A DNA stretch of 64,000 nt from assembly GCF_004283175.1 (NCBI RefSeq), contig NZ_RXNW01000005.1:1-64000 (forward strand), given 5' to 3'. The notes below the pieces were generated by a model. It worked only from the letters and a program-made list of their open reading frames with translations, was not told where the DNA came from and made no database searches. Both the position numbers and the translations under genes were made by a program. Position 1 is the stretch's first letter, and every line of letters starts with the position of its first letter. Positions 50,568 through 59,547 of this stretch are shown in pieces. Source of the DNA: Legionella longbeachae (GTDB taxonomy: Bacteria; Pseudomonadota; Gammaproteobacteria; Legionellales; Legionellaceae).

Positions 50568-51980
50568 CTATACTTCTTTTTTTCCGATCAGGAAAAAAGT
50601 TTTCATAGTGCCAATCCCTTTCATTTCTATGGATCCTCTTGGTTCAATAACGAACTCATCCTCAAGCATGAAAGCCATTTTTTCAGAAATATGAATTTTA
50701 TTAGGTAGGGACGTTTCTTCCAATCGGCTTGCTAAGTTGACTACATTACCCCAGATGTCATAAACAAATTTTTTATGACCAATGACACCTGCAATCACGG
50801 TTCCATAAGTTATGCCAATGCGGAATTCGAGTTGCATTTTATTTTCCTGATTAAAGGTCATCATTCTTTCCAGGATAGCAAGAGCGTAGTTTGCCATATT
50901 GATTGCATGCCTTGTAGTTTGCTCAGGAACACCTGATACAGCCATATAGTTATCACCTATCGTTTTTACCTTTTCAACATGATATTGTTCAGTGAGGTTA
51001 TCAAATTCTGCAAAGAGGCGATTTAAGATAATTACAGTTTTTTTTGCACCTAATTGTTCTGTTAGCTGAGTAAAATTGATAATGTCTGCAAACATGACAC
51101 TGGCCTGGGAAAACTCATCCGCTATATCCACCTCTCCCATTTTCAAACGGGATGCAATGGGTTCTGGCAAAATATTTAAGAGTAATAAATCATTTTCATC
51201 ATTAGCCCTGGAAATAGATTTTAGTGCATGAATAATAAAGAAAACCATGAGAATGGTTGATAAAAATGTGAAGATAAGTGTTAAAATTATAATTCTTGAC
51301 ATTTTCATATCAATTTTTTCATTGGTGAGTAGCGTTCGATGCTCAACATGAGCAAAAAAAGCCCGGAGTGGCTTCATGATACCCATTTTGGCTTGTGCAT
51401 ATTCATCCCCAAAAACCAGTTTTTGGGCGAGTTTGGGATTAGGTTTGCCAACTATCGTATAATTTCCATCCTTATCTTGATATTTTCCTTCAATCATATT
51501 CATCGCTTTAATTTCTAACTTTACCAGCTCATCACTCCTATGTTCCACTTCAGTGAGAATAGCAAATTCTTTCAGGCTGAAATTATACTCTAGCATCATC
51601 GCAGTTATAGATTTCTTTTCGCCATAAGGCTGAGGGCGTTTGTTATCCATAACCAAATCCCAATAAATCTCATCATAATTTAATGGTCTAGGTGATTTTC
51701 CCTCTCTAATCGATATAATTTCATTATAATAATCACGGTACTTCTTTTCCCCCGTCATCACATAAAGTCTCACCATATCGGTTAGGTCATCGGAACTTTG
51801 ACGAATGCTATCTGCGATTAGATAGGATTGGTAACGTTGATCGGTGTCAAGAGCTTCTTGTACTGCTATATGTCTTAATGCAAATAAACTAACTATTAGA
51901 CCCAAAAGCGAGAGAGTCAGAAAAAAGAAGAAACATTTTAAAAGATAGGTATTTTTAAGGTTGAGCTTGGTTATTCGCAT
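50568..51980 (-). CDS. Membrane-bound class III adenylate cyclase
   Basis: 470 residues. TM helix about 13-36, an extracytoplasmic helical sensor region (40-225), second TM (about 229-253), then a class III catalytic domain (290-470). Key residues are complete: metal Asp299 (FADIINF) and Asp343 (TIGDNYM), adenine-selecting Lys339 and Asp408 (VYDIWGN), and transition-state Asn415 and Arg419 (VNLASR). So it should make cAMP from ATP. Legionella has several such cyclases. It is divergent from a metallo-hydrolase gene. Confidence 0.9.
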   Translation of the reverse strand: MRITKLNLKNTYLLKCFFFFLTLSLLGLIVSLFALRHIAVQEALDTDQRYQSYLIADSIRQSSDDLTDMVRLYVMTGEKKYRDYYNEIISIREGKSPRPLNYDEIYWDLVMDNKRPQPYGEKKSITAMMLEYNFSLKEFAILTEVEHRSDELVKLEIKAMNMIEGKYQDKDGNYTIVGKPNPKLAQKLVFGDEYAQAKMGIMKPLRAFFAHVEHRTLLTNEKIDMKMSRIIILTLIFTFLSTILMVFFIIHALKSISRANDENDLLLLNILPEPIASRLKMGEVDIADEFSQASVMFADIINFTQLTEQLGAKKTVIILNRLFAEFDNLTEQYHVEKVKTIGDNYMAVSGVPEQTTRHAINMANYALAILERMMTFNQENKMQLEFRIGITYGTVIAGVIGHKKFVYDIWGNVVNLASRLEETSLPNKIHISEKMAFMLEDEFVIEPRGSIEMKGIGTMKTFFLIGKKEV

Positions 51981-52050
51981 TTGTTATTAAAGTTTTATCA
52001 ACTTACGTTGAAGAATAGCTTATTTATATTAATAGAGCTATTTCTAATAA

Positions 52051-52078
52051 CTTATTTTAAATGCTATTCTAAAATAAG
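52051..52078. repeat. 9-bp inverted repeat in the cyclase/hydrolase divergent region
   Basis: CTTATTTTA (52051-52059), 10-nt centre, TAAAATAAG (52070-52078), between the divergent adenylate cyclase and metallo-hydrolase genes. AT-rich; it could be an operator serving both genes. Confidence 0.4.
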
Positions 52079-52165
52079 AAGGGTATTGATTAAAATAAAA
52101 AGTATATTCATTAAGGAATTTTTAGAACTCAGACTCGAGTTTTAACTTAACTCAGGGATTTATTC

Positions 52166-52930
52166 ATGAAACTATTATTCTTAGGAGCTGGTAGTGGTTT
52201 AGGAACGGATTCTAAAAATTTTCAATCAAATATGCTTCTTCTCACTGATACAGGAAAAAAATTATTAATAGACTGTGGCACCGATATTCGATTTTCATTA
52301 TCCCGAGCCCATTATATCTCTAATGACATTGATACAGTTTACATCAGTCATTTGCATGCCGATCACATTGGCGGTGTAGAGTGGCTTGCATTTCAACGTA
52401 AATTTGCGGTAGAGAGTGAGCCACCCCAGCTTATTATACATGAACATTTGGTTCATTTATTATGGAGTCATTCCCTCAGCGGGGGCTTAAAAACATTGGA
52501 TGAAAAAGAAGCCACTTTGAATGATTATTTTAAGGTGACTACTGTGAGTGATGATCAGGTTTTTGAATGGGAAGGATTACATTTTAATTTAATTCAAACC
52601 GTTCATATTCATTCTAATAAGAAATTAATGCCAAGTTATGGTTTATACATAAAGTACCGTGACAAATATTTTTTTATCACTACGGACACACAATTTACAC
52701 CGGATCGTTTTAAAAAATATTATCAAGAAGCAACATTGATTTTTCACGATTGTGAAACACTCAAAGTACCAAGTGGGGTACATGCTCATTTTAATCAACT
52801 GGATACACTTGATCCAGAAATTAAAGCGAAGCTTTGGTTGTACCACTATAATGATGGCAAATTGCCTGATGCTCAATCCCATGGTTTCCTTGGTTTTGTC
52901 CAATGTGGCCAGATAATCGAACTTAAGTAA
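52166..52930 (+). CDS. Metallo-beta-lactamase-fold hydrolase
   Basis: 254 residues with the MBL metal motif HLHADH (His62, His64, Asp66, His67), Asp174 in TTDTQF, and later His residues in FHDCE and HAHFNQLD. It resembles RNase Z/phosphodiesterase-type MBL proteins. The substrate is unknown. The divergent neighbour is an adenylate cyclase, which makes a cyclic nucleotide phosphodiesterase one possibility; this is inference from position only. Confidence 0.82.
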   Translation: MKLLFLGAGSGLGTDSKNFQSNMLLLTDTGKKLLIDCGTDIRFSLSRAHYISNDIDTVYISHLHADHIGGVEWLAFQRKFAVESEPPQLIIHEHLVHLLWSHSLSGGLKTLDEKEATLNDYFKVTTVSDDQVFEWEGLHFNLIQTVHIHSNKKLMPSYGLYIKYRDKYFFITTDTQFTPDRFKKYYQEATLIFHDCETLKVPSGVHAHFNQLDTLDPEIKAKLWLYHYNDGKLPDAQSHGFLGFVQCGQIIELK

Positions 52931-53219
52931 ATAAATTATTGCCCTTTTTTAATTATCCCCAAATGTTGTAATGATCCTGAAACCATAAACTCAAAACGAA
53001 ACAGAGGGCAGAAGGTTTTAGGTTATTATTGAAGAGAACCTTAGGCTCCATTTCTCAAAATGCCACTTTGAAGAGGGGGCGTAATCTGTATTTTTTCTTT
53101 GCAAACAAGGGTTCTCCAAACAGTGATTTCAACTGCAGATCGCAGGTTATATCAAACTATAAAAATAGAAAATTGAAAATTTTTATTTCATTTTATTCTT
53201 AAATTTTGATCTATTTCAT
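52931..53219. other. Intergenic region upstream of the RND operon
   Basis: About 330 nt between the MBL gene and the RND pump. No open frame of note and no tRNA. It is AT-rich on the right side and ends in the extended -10 promoter at 53220-53228. Confidence 0.5.
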
Positions 53220-53228
53220 TGTTATAAT
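53220..53228 (+). promoter_or_regulatory. Extended -10 promoter of the RND efflux operon
   Basis: TGTTATAAT, a TG-extended consensus -10 (TATAAT 53223-53228), 33 nt before the pump gene. A TTGATC at 53206 is too close to be its -35. Confidence 0.55.
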
Positions 53229-53261
53229 GCTTCTCTTTTTTTATTTGCGGTACGGATATTT

Positions 53262-56200
53262 ATGTGGATTGTATGGATTGCTCTCTCGCGACCTTACACG
53301 TTTATTGTTATGGCTCTCATGCTTCTTATTATTGGGCCTTTAGCAATTATGCGTACCCCCACTGATATTTTTCCTGATATCAATATTCCAGTTGTTAGTG
53401 TGGTATGGACTTACACCGGATTGCCTCCTGATGAAATGGGTAATCGTATTACTAGTGTATTCGAGCGTGCAGTCACTACTACTGTTAATGATATTGAACA
53501 CATCGAATCAGAATCATTGATTGGTGTGAGCGTGGTCAAATTGTATTTTCAAAAAGGCGTGAATGTCGATATGGCTTTAAGCCAGGTTACTGCGATCGCT
53601 CAAACCATGTTGCGTAACTTGCCTCCGGGCACTTTGCCTCCTTTAATTTTAAGCTATAAGGCTTCGACTGTCCCTGTGTTACAACTGGTGCTTTCGAGTT
53701 CAACGATTCCTGAACAGAAGTTAAATGATATAGGAAATAACTTCATTCGTACTCAGCTTGCAACGGTTCAGGGTGCATCACTACCGTATCCTTATGGCGG
53801 TAAAATTCGCCAAATTATGGTCGATCTGGACACACAAGCCATGCAAACCTATGGCATTTCTGCTAAAGAAGTAAATGAGGCGATACTTGCCCAGAATCTC
53901 ATTATTCCTGCAGGCACGCAAAAAATAGGTGAGTATGAATATATTGTTAAGCTCAATGGAAGTCCCCTTGCTGCAGTGGAATTAAATGATGTGCCGGTAA
54001 AAACGACACCTGGCCGTATTTTATATATTCGCGATGTCGGCCATGTACGTGACGGTTTCGCGCCGCAAACGAATATTGTGAGGGTAGATGGACATCGGGC
54101 GGTCATGATGTCTGTAGAAAAAACTGGAAATGCATCAACACTGGATATTGTCAGTCGTGTTAAGGGTCTGATCCCTAAAATAAAGGAGATGTTACCTGAT
54201 GGGCTTCAATTGTCTTATTTTGCAGATCAATCCATTTTTGTCACTGCCGCTATCCGTGGAGTAATCACAGAAGGAGTAATCGCTGCGGCATTAACAGGGT
54301 TAATGATTTTGCTTTTTTTGGGGAGCGTGCGCAGTACTTTGATCATTACTTTATCAATTCCTCTATCGATTATCACCTCGATCACTATTCTTTCTGCGCT
54401 AGGTGAGACAATAAATATTATGACCTTGGGAGGGTTAGCCCTGGCTGTGGGAATTTTAGTGGATGATGCTACAGTAGCTATTGAAAACATAAACTGGAAT
54501 TTAGAACAAGGTAAAGAAGTAGAGCAAGCTATTCTAGATGGAGCAAAACAAATTGCTATACCTGCACTAGTATCAACTTTGTGTATTTGTATTGTTTTTG
54601 TACCTATGTTTTTTCTTGGTGGGGTTGCACAGTATTTATTTGTGCCTTTAGCTGAGGCGGTAATATTTGCCATGCTGATGTCTTATGTATTATCACGTAC
54701 TCTAGTTGCTACTTTAGCTAAATATTGGTTACGCAAGCATGAGCTCAGTGCCCAAGAAGAAAAAAAGAAAAGTCTTCTGGACCGCATCCATGGAAAGTTT
54801 GAAGAAAAGTTTACACTTTTACGTTCTCGGTATTTTGTTGCGCTTTCCTGGGTATTAAATAATGCTAAATTCTTTATTACCTCTTTTTTAGGGTTTGTTG
54901 GCGTTTCAATAGTATTGCTATGGCCATGGCTGGGTTCGAATTTTTTTCCTGATGTGGATGCGGGACAAATTAAGTTACATATTAGTGCGCCAACAGGGAC
55001 GCGAGTAGAAGAAACCGCACGAACTGTAGATAATATCGATACCCTTATTCGTCAAGTTATTCCTCCTAAAGACTTGGGAAGTATTGTGGATAATATAGGT
55101 TTACCTACAAGTGGGATTAATTTATCGTACAGTAATTCGGCGACGAATGGACCAGAAGATGCTGATATTTTAATTTCCCTAAAAGAAGGGCATCGCCCAA
55201 GTTCCGAGTATGTGCGCCAACTCAGATCGATTTTACGAGAACATTTTCCATCAGTAACCTTTGCTTTTTTACCTGCAGACATTGTCAATCAAATTATTAA
55301 TTTTGGTTTGCCTTCACCGATTAATATTCAGGTAATTGGTTTAAAGAAAAAGGAAAATGCTGAATATGCCAATAAGTTATTAAATCAACTAAAATTGATC
55401 CCGGGTCTCGTTGATGGACGGATAAGACAAAAAGATAATTATCCTGAGTTCTTTGTCGATGTAGATCGTAGTTTAGCTCGTGAACTAGGATTTACCCAAT
55501 ACGATGTTGCTTCTGATTTATTAGTGACCTTGTCTGGTAGTTTTCAAACCACACCTACATTTTGGCTGGATCCTCGAAATGGAGTTTCTTACCCTATTGT
55601 GACCCAGGCACCTCAATATGTAATGACTTCATTGAACGATTTACGAAATATTCCTATTGGAAGTTTAACAGTGCCGAGTCAATTGCAAATATTGGGTGCT
55701 TTTGCCACACTGAAACGCACATGGACATCAGTTGTTGAATCACATTACAACGTTCAGCCAGTAATTGATATTTTTGCAACAATACAAGATAGAGATCTAG
55801 GGTCAGTAGCAAGTGATATAGAGAAGGTTATTGAGCAAACCAAAAAGGATGTCCCTAAAGGATCGTCTGTGGTTATCCGTGGTCAAATTGATACTAAAGA
55901 TCATGCATTCAGTGGACTTTATTGGGGATTGGCTTTCTCAATTTTACTCGTTTATTTATTAATTGTGATTAATTTTCAATCATGGACAGATCCTTTTATT
56001 ATTATCACAGCATTACCCGCTGCAATTGCGGGGATTAGTTGGATGTTATTTTTGACTCATACTCCATTGAGTGTTCCTGCGTTGACAGGTGCAATTATGT
56101 GTATGGGGGTTGCAACGGCAAATAGTATTCTTATTATTAGCTTTGCCAGAGATCACTTGGCTACAGAAAATAATCCAATGCAAGCAGCCCTTGAAGCAGG

Positions 56201-56429
56201 AAAAACACGTTTAAGACCTGTGATGATGACTGCTTTAGCGATGATCATTGGGATGTTTCCCATGGCGTTGGGTTTGGGAGATGGAGGGGAGCAAAACGCT
56301 CCATTGGGACGAGCAGTTATTGGTGGTTTATCATTTGCGACCTTGGCTACGCTTTTTTTTGTCCCTTCTGTTTTTTATGTAATTCATGAGCGTAATCTGA
56401 AGAAAAAGCAAAGGAAAGAGCATGCTTAA
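53262..56429 (+). CDS. RND efflux pump, inner membrane subunit
   Basis: 1055-residue AcrB-like hydrophobe/amphiphile efflux transporter: 12 TM helices and two large periplasmic loops. TM4 carries the proton-relay pair Asp401-Asp402 (GILVDDATVAIENI). In TM10 the lysine of AcrB (K940) is replaced by Ala953 (GVATANSILIISFA), as in a distinct RND branch. It opens a three-gene operon with its adaptor (8-nt overlap) and outer membrane factor. Confidence 0.93.
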   Translation: MWIVWIALSRPYTFIVMALMLLIIGPLAIMRTPTDIFPDINIPVVSVVWTYTGLPPDEMGNRITSVFERAVTTTVNDIEHIESESLIGVSVVKLYFQKGVNVDMALSQVTAIAQTMLRNLPPGTLPPLILSYKASTVPVLQLVLSSSTIPEQKLNDIGNNFIRTQLATVQGASLPYPYGGKIRQIMVDLDTQAMQTYGISAKEVNEAILAQNLIIPAGTQKIGEYEYIVKLNGSPLAAVELNDVPVKTTPGRILYIRDVGHVRDGFAPQTNIVRVDGHRAVMMSVEKTGNASTLDIVSRVKGLIPKIKEMLPDGLQLSYFADQSIFVTAAIRGVITEGVIAAALTGLMILLFLGSVRSTLIITLSIPLSIITSITILSALGETINIMTLGGLALAVGILVDDATVAIENINWNLEQGKEVEQAILDGAKQIAIPALVSTLCICIVFVPMFFLGGVAQYLFVPLAEAVIFAMLMSYVLSRTLVATLAKYWLRKHELSAQEEKKKSLLDRIHGKFEEKFTLLRSRYFVALSWVLNNAKFFITSFLGFVGVSIVLLWPWLGSNFFPDVDAGQIKLHISAPTGTRVEETARTVDNIDTLIRQVIPPKDLGSIVDNIGLPTSGINLSYSNSATNGPEDADILISLKEGHRPSSEYVRQLRSILREHFPSVTFAFLPADIVNQIINFGLPSPINIQVIGLKKKENAEYANKLLNQLKLIPGLVDGRIRQKDNYPEFFVDVDRSLARELGFTQYDVASDLLVTLSGSFQTTPTFWLDPRNGVSYPIVTQAPQYVMTSLNDLRNIPIGSLTVPSQLQILGAFATLKRTWTSVVESHYNVQPVIDIFATIQDRDLGSVASDIEKVIEQTKKDVPKGSSVVIRGQIDTKDHAFSGLYWGLAFSILLVYLLIVINFQSWTDPFIIITALPAAIAGISWMLFLTHTPLSVPALTGAIMCMGVATANSILIISFARDHLATENNPMQAALEAGKTRLRPVMMTALAMIIGMFPMALGLGDGGEQNAPLGRAVIGGLSFATLATLFFVPSVFYVIHERNLKKKQRKEHA

Positions 56430-57567
56430 AACAATTCACTCCCATTTACATAAGCATACGCATAAGCGACTCATTATCGCGCTGGCTGTGTTTTTATTGA
56501 TTTTACTTGTTATCATTTTTATGCGTGTGTACGCATCCATTCGTTTGCGTAATGAGACCAGAGCCAATGCAGTGCCTGTAGTAAGAGTAATGACGGCAAA
56601 ACAAGAAGCAGGCATGGATCGAATTGTTTTACCGGGTAATGTTCAGGCTTGGCATGAGTCTCCTATCTATGCTCGTACGAATGGGTATGTGAAACAATGG
56701 TATGTAGATATAGGCAGTCGTGTTAAAACAGGAGATCTGCTTGCTGTAATAGAAACTCCCGAGCTTGATGCACAGGAACGTCAGGCAAGAGCTGATTTGA
56801 AGGTGGCAATTGCTAATAATAAAATCGCACAAATTACTGCAAAACGGTGGCTTCATTTAGTAAAAACGGAGTCTGTATCGCAACAAGAAACCGATGAAAA
56901 AGTGAGCACCGCTGCCGCTCAAGCAGCTGCAGTATATGCAGCTCAGGCTAATCTTCAACGTTTGCAAGAGTTAGTTGGTTTTGAGCGCGTCATAGCACCT
57001 TTCGATGGGGTGATTACAGATCGTGCAACGGATATAGGTGATCTTATTGATGCCGGAAGTAGTACGACGACACAACCTTTATTTCGCATTGCCCAGACGA
57101 GTCCTCTACGGATTTATGTAAAAATTCCACAATATTACTCTGCACGTATTAAACCTGATATGGCAGTAAAATTGAATTTTGCGGAGCATCCAAAGCAAAC
57201 ATTTTCAGCTAAATTATATGAGACAGCTCATGCTATTGATCCTAAAACACGTACTTTATTAGCTCAATTTACAACTGAAAACAAAAATGGAGAGCTATTG
57301 CCTGGAGGTTATACTGAAGTATTGTTTCGTTTGGATGTTCCAGCTAATACAGTGATTCTACCAGTGAATACCTTACTTTTTCGAGCCCAGGGGTTACAAG
57401 TAGCCGCTTTAGACAAAGACAATAAAGTGGTGCTCAAGTCCATAACGGTTCGCCGTGATTTTGGCTCCAAGATTGAAATCGCAACAGGTGTTATGCCAGG
57501 TGATCGCATTATATTGAATCCTCCTGATGGGATTATCAATGGAGAAACGGTACGGGTTGTTTCATGA
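56422..57567 (+). CDS. RND periplasmic adaptor (membrane fusion protein)
   Basis: 381 residues; one N-terminal TM helix (about 17-36) and the lipoyl, alpha-hairpin, beta-barrel and membrane-proximal domains typical of adaptors (YARTNGYVKQWYVDIGSRVK, FERVIAPFDGVITDR). The cytoplasmic N-terminus has His at every second position from 6 to 14 (HSHLHKHTH). It overlaps the pump gene by 8 nt and the outer membrane factor by 4 nt. Confidence 0.92.
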   Translation: MLKTIHSHLHKHTHKRLIIALAVFLLILLVIIFMRVYASIRLRNETRANAVPVVRVMTAKQEAGMDRIVLPGNVQAWHESPIYARTNGYVKQWYVDIGSRVKTGDLLAVIETPELDAQERQARADLKVAIANNKIAQITAKRWLHLVKTESVSQQETDEKVSTAAAQAAAVYAAQANLQRLQELVGFERVIAPFDGVITDRATDIGDLIDAGSSTTTQPLFRIAQTSPLRIYVKIPQYYSARIKPDMAVKLNFAEHPKQTFSAKLYETAHAIDPKTRTLLAQFTTENKNGELLPGGYTEVLFRLDVPANTVILPVNTLLFRAQGLQVAALDKDNKVVLKSITVRRDFGSKIEIATGVMPGDRIILNPPDGIINGETVRVVS

Positions 57568-59003
57568 ATAAATTGATTAGTCTGGGCGTATTTGTTTTTG
57601 CATTGGCGGGTTGTTCCTTAGCGCCAGATTATCAACGACCTGCGATGCCTATACCAGAGCATTTTAAAGAGCCGGGGCAATGGGTAGAAATTAAATCAAC
57701 ACCTAAAATAGTAGCTCCGGACGCATGGTGGGAAGCATTCCATGATCCAGTTTTAAATGATTTGCAAAAACAGCTCAATGTGGCCAACCAGGATTTAAAG
57801 CTGGCTTATGCGCGTTTTCAAGAAGCGATTTCTATCGTTCAAATTGCCCGCTCTAATTTTTATCCTAATGTCCAAGGCTTATTGAATGGAAATAGAGAGC
57901 AAACATCAAACACTATAGCAAACCCTGCTAAACAATCTCTCTTCAATAACGTTTTAGTCGGTGGGTATCTTACTTATGAGGTTGATGCATGGGGAAGTAT
58001 TCGTAACGCAGTTAAAGCTAGCGAAAGCCTTGCCCAGGCTAGCGCATCCGATATGGCTTCAGTCCGTTTGAGTTTGCAGGCAGAGCTTACAAATAATTAT
58101 TTTGCATTGCGGGGTAGTGATGAGGCACAACGCATCTTGGATAGGACAGTTATTGCATATCAGAAAGCACTTTATTTAACGAAACAACGATATCAAGGAG
58201 GCGCTGCCCCTATTGCGAATGTTGATGAGGCAGAAACACAATTGGAAAATGCGAAAACATTGGCTGCTGACATACGGTTACAACGAGCTCAATTAGAACA
58301 TGCGATAGCGGTTTTAGTAGGGCAAATACCCAGTGAATTTTCGATAGCACCGGGTAAACTGCCAAAGAGGTTACTTGCAATTAGCCCTAATCTGCCTTCA
58401 ACTCTTCTAGAGCGCAGACCTGATATTGTGGCAGCAGAGGCGCGGGTACAGGCTGCGAATGCTACTATTGGTGTAGCACGGGCTGCTTTTTTTCCTGTGA
58501 TTAGCTTAACGGGTACAGGTGGTTTTCAAAGCCAGAGCTTTTCCAATCTTTTTTCAAAACCCAGTCTCTTCTGGTCCCTTGGCCCCTTTAGCTTATTCAC
58601 ATTATCCCAACCTGTAGTACAGCAAACCCTCTTTGATGGGGGGCGCTTACGTGGTTTGCTAAAACAAGCTACAGCCCAGTATTTTGAAACAGTGGCCCAG
58701 TATCGGCAAACAGTTCTCACGGCGTTCCAAGATGTAGAGGATAGTCTTATAGCAATTCATCAATTAGATAAAGAGATTCATACCCAGGAAGCTGCAACCC
58801 GTGCCGCTATAAGAGCCTGGAATCAAGGGATATATCGATATAAAGGTGGGTTGGTTACTTTTCTGCAAGTGGTTGTGGTGGAGAATATAGCACTACAATC
58901 AGAACTTTCATTAGTGAACATACGTACGCGTCGCCAAGTTGCTAGTGTGCAATTAATTAAAGCTTTAGGAGGTGGTTGGTCTTTGGATATGGGACAAAGA
59001 TAA
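57564..59003 (+). CDS. Outer membrane efflux lipoprotein (NodT/OprM family)
   Basis: 479-residue TolC-like channel with signal peptide and lipobox (VFALAGCSLAPDYQRP), two repeated outer-membrane efflux domains, and the family LLERRPDIVAAEARVQAANA motif. It is the third gene of the RND operon (ATGA overlap). Confidence 0.93.
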   Translation: MNKLISLGVFVFALAGCSLAPDYQRPAMPIPEHFKEPGQWVEIKSTPKIVAPDAWWEAFHDPVLNDLQKQLNVANQDLKLAYARFQEAISIVQIARSNFYPNVQGLLNGNREQTSNTIANPAKQSLFNNVLVGGYLTYEVDAWGSIRNAVKASESLAQASASDMASVRLSLQAELTNNYFALRGSDEAQRILDRTVIAYQKALYLTKQRYQGGAAPIANVDEAETQLENAKTLAADIRLQRAQLEHAIAVLVGQIPSEFSIAPGKLPKRLLAISPNLPSTLLERRPDIVAAEARVQAANATIGVARAAFFPVISLTGTGGFQSQSFSNLFSKPSLFWSLGPFSLFTLSQPVVQQTLFDGGRLRGLLKQATAQYFETVAQYRQTVLTAFQDVEDSLIAIHQLDKEIHTQEAATRAAIRAWNQGIYRYKGGLVTFLQVVVVENIALQSELSLVNIRTRRQVASVQLIKALGGGWSLDMGQR

Positions 59004-59046
59004 ACCGCCCTTTCTTTCGCTCATATCCAAAAAAAGAAATTGAGAG

Positions 59047-59090
59047 GGGTGAAGACAAAACTTCACCCACACAGAAGAACTTATTCTTCT
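59047..59090. terminator. Two hairpins between convergent genes
   Basis: GGGTGAAG/CTTCACCC (59047-59054, 59061-59068) and AGAAGAA/TTCTTCT (59073-59079, 59084-59090) lie between the RND operon and the convergent small secreted protein gene. Position suggests bidirectional termination, but no long T-run follows directly. Confidence 0.45.
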
Positions 59091-59472
59091 AGTCAAGATA
59101 AATTGTATAAGAGTATGTTTTAAAACCATCATATTGAGTACTAATATAACGCAATCCATTGCAGGAAGCGTGTACTACAGGATGATTTATTAATGGGCCA
59201 TCTTTAATATCCAGGACACACCAGTTGTTTTGCTTATCACCAACTGTCACTAGAGCATAGCCATAGTGACATTCATGAGAATCAGAGATCTCAAAACTAT
59301 GTAGACCTAATATTTGCAGTATCACACCTTGATCACTAAATCCATTGGTAATAACGACATCAGGGTGAGATGCGCTGTAGATACGAAAATAATCTTTATA
59401 ACCGCACCAAGATTGTTCTGCGTGTATAGTGCTCATCATTAAGCTTGCTGCCAGTATCATCCATTTTTTCAT
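59089..59472 (-). CDS. Small secreted protein with four cysteines
   Basis: 127 residues. A signal peptide (MKKWMILAASLMMSTIHAEQ, cleavage after HA at about 18) is followed by a mature part with four Cys (WCGY, HECHY, NWCVL, ASCNG), consistent with two disulfides. No family recognised. It is monocistronic between the two efflux operons. Confidence 0.65.
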   Translation of the reverse strand: MKKWMILAASLMMSTIHAEQSWCGYKDYFRIYSASHPDVVITNGFSDQGVILQILGLHSFEISDSHECHYGYALVTVGDKQNNWCVLDIKDGPLINHPVVHASCNGLRYISTQYDGFKTYSYTIYLD

Positions 59473-59547
59473 TTCGGAACACCTTTTATTTATTGTTAAA
59501 ATCGGGGCAAATTATAGGGATGTCTTGGGTATTAAACTATCATTAAA

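Noticed and set aside
53206-53211. TTGATC as -35 for the RND promoter
   Set aside because: Only 11 nt from the -10; too short for sigma-70.
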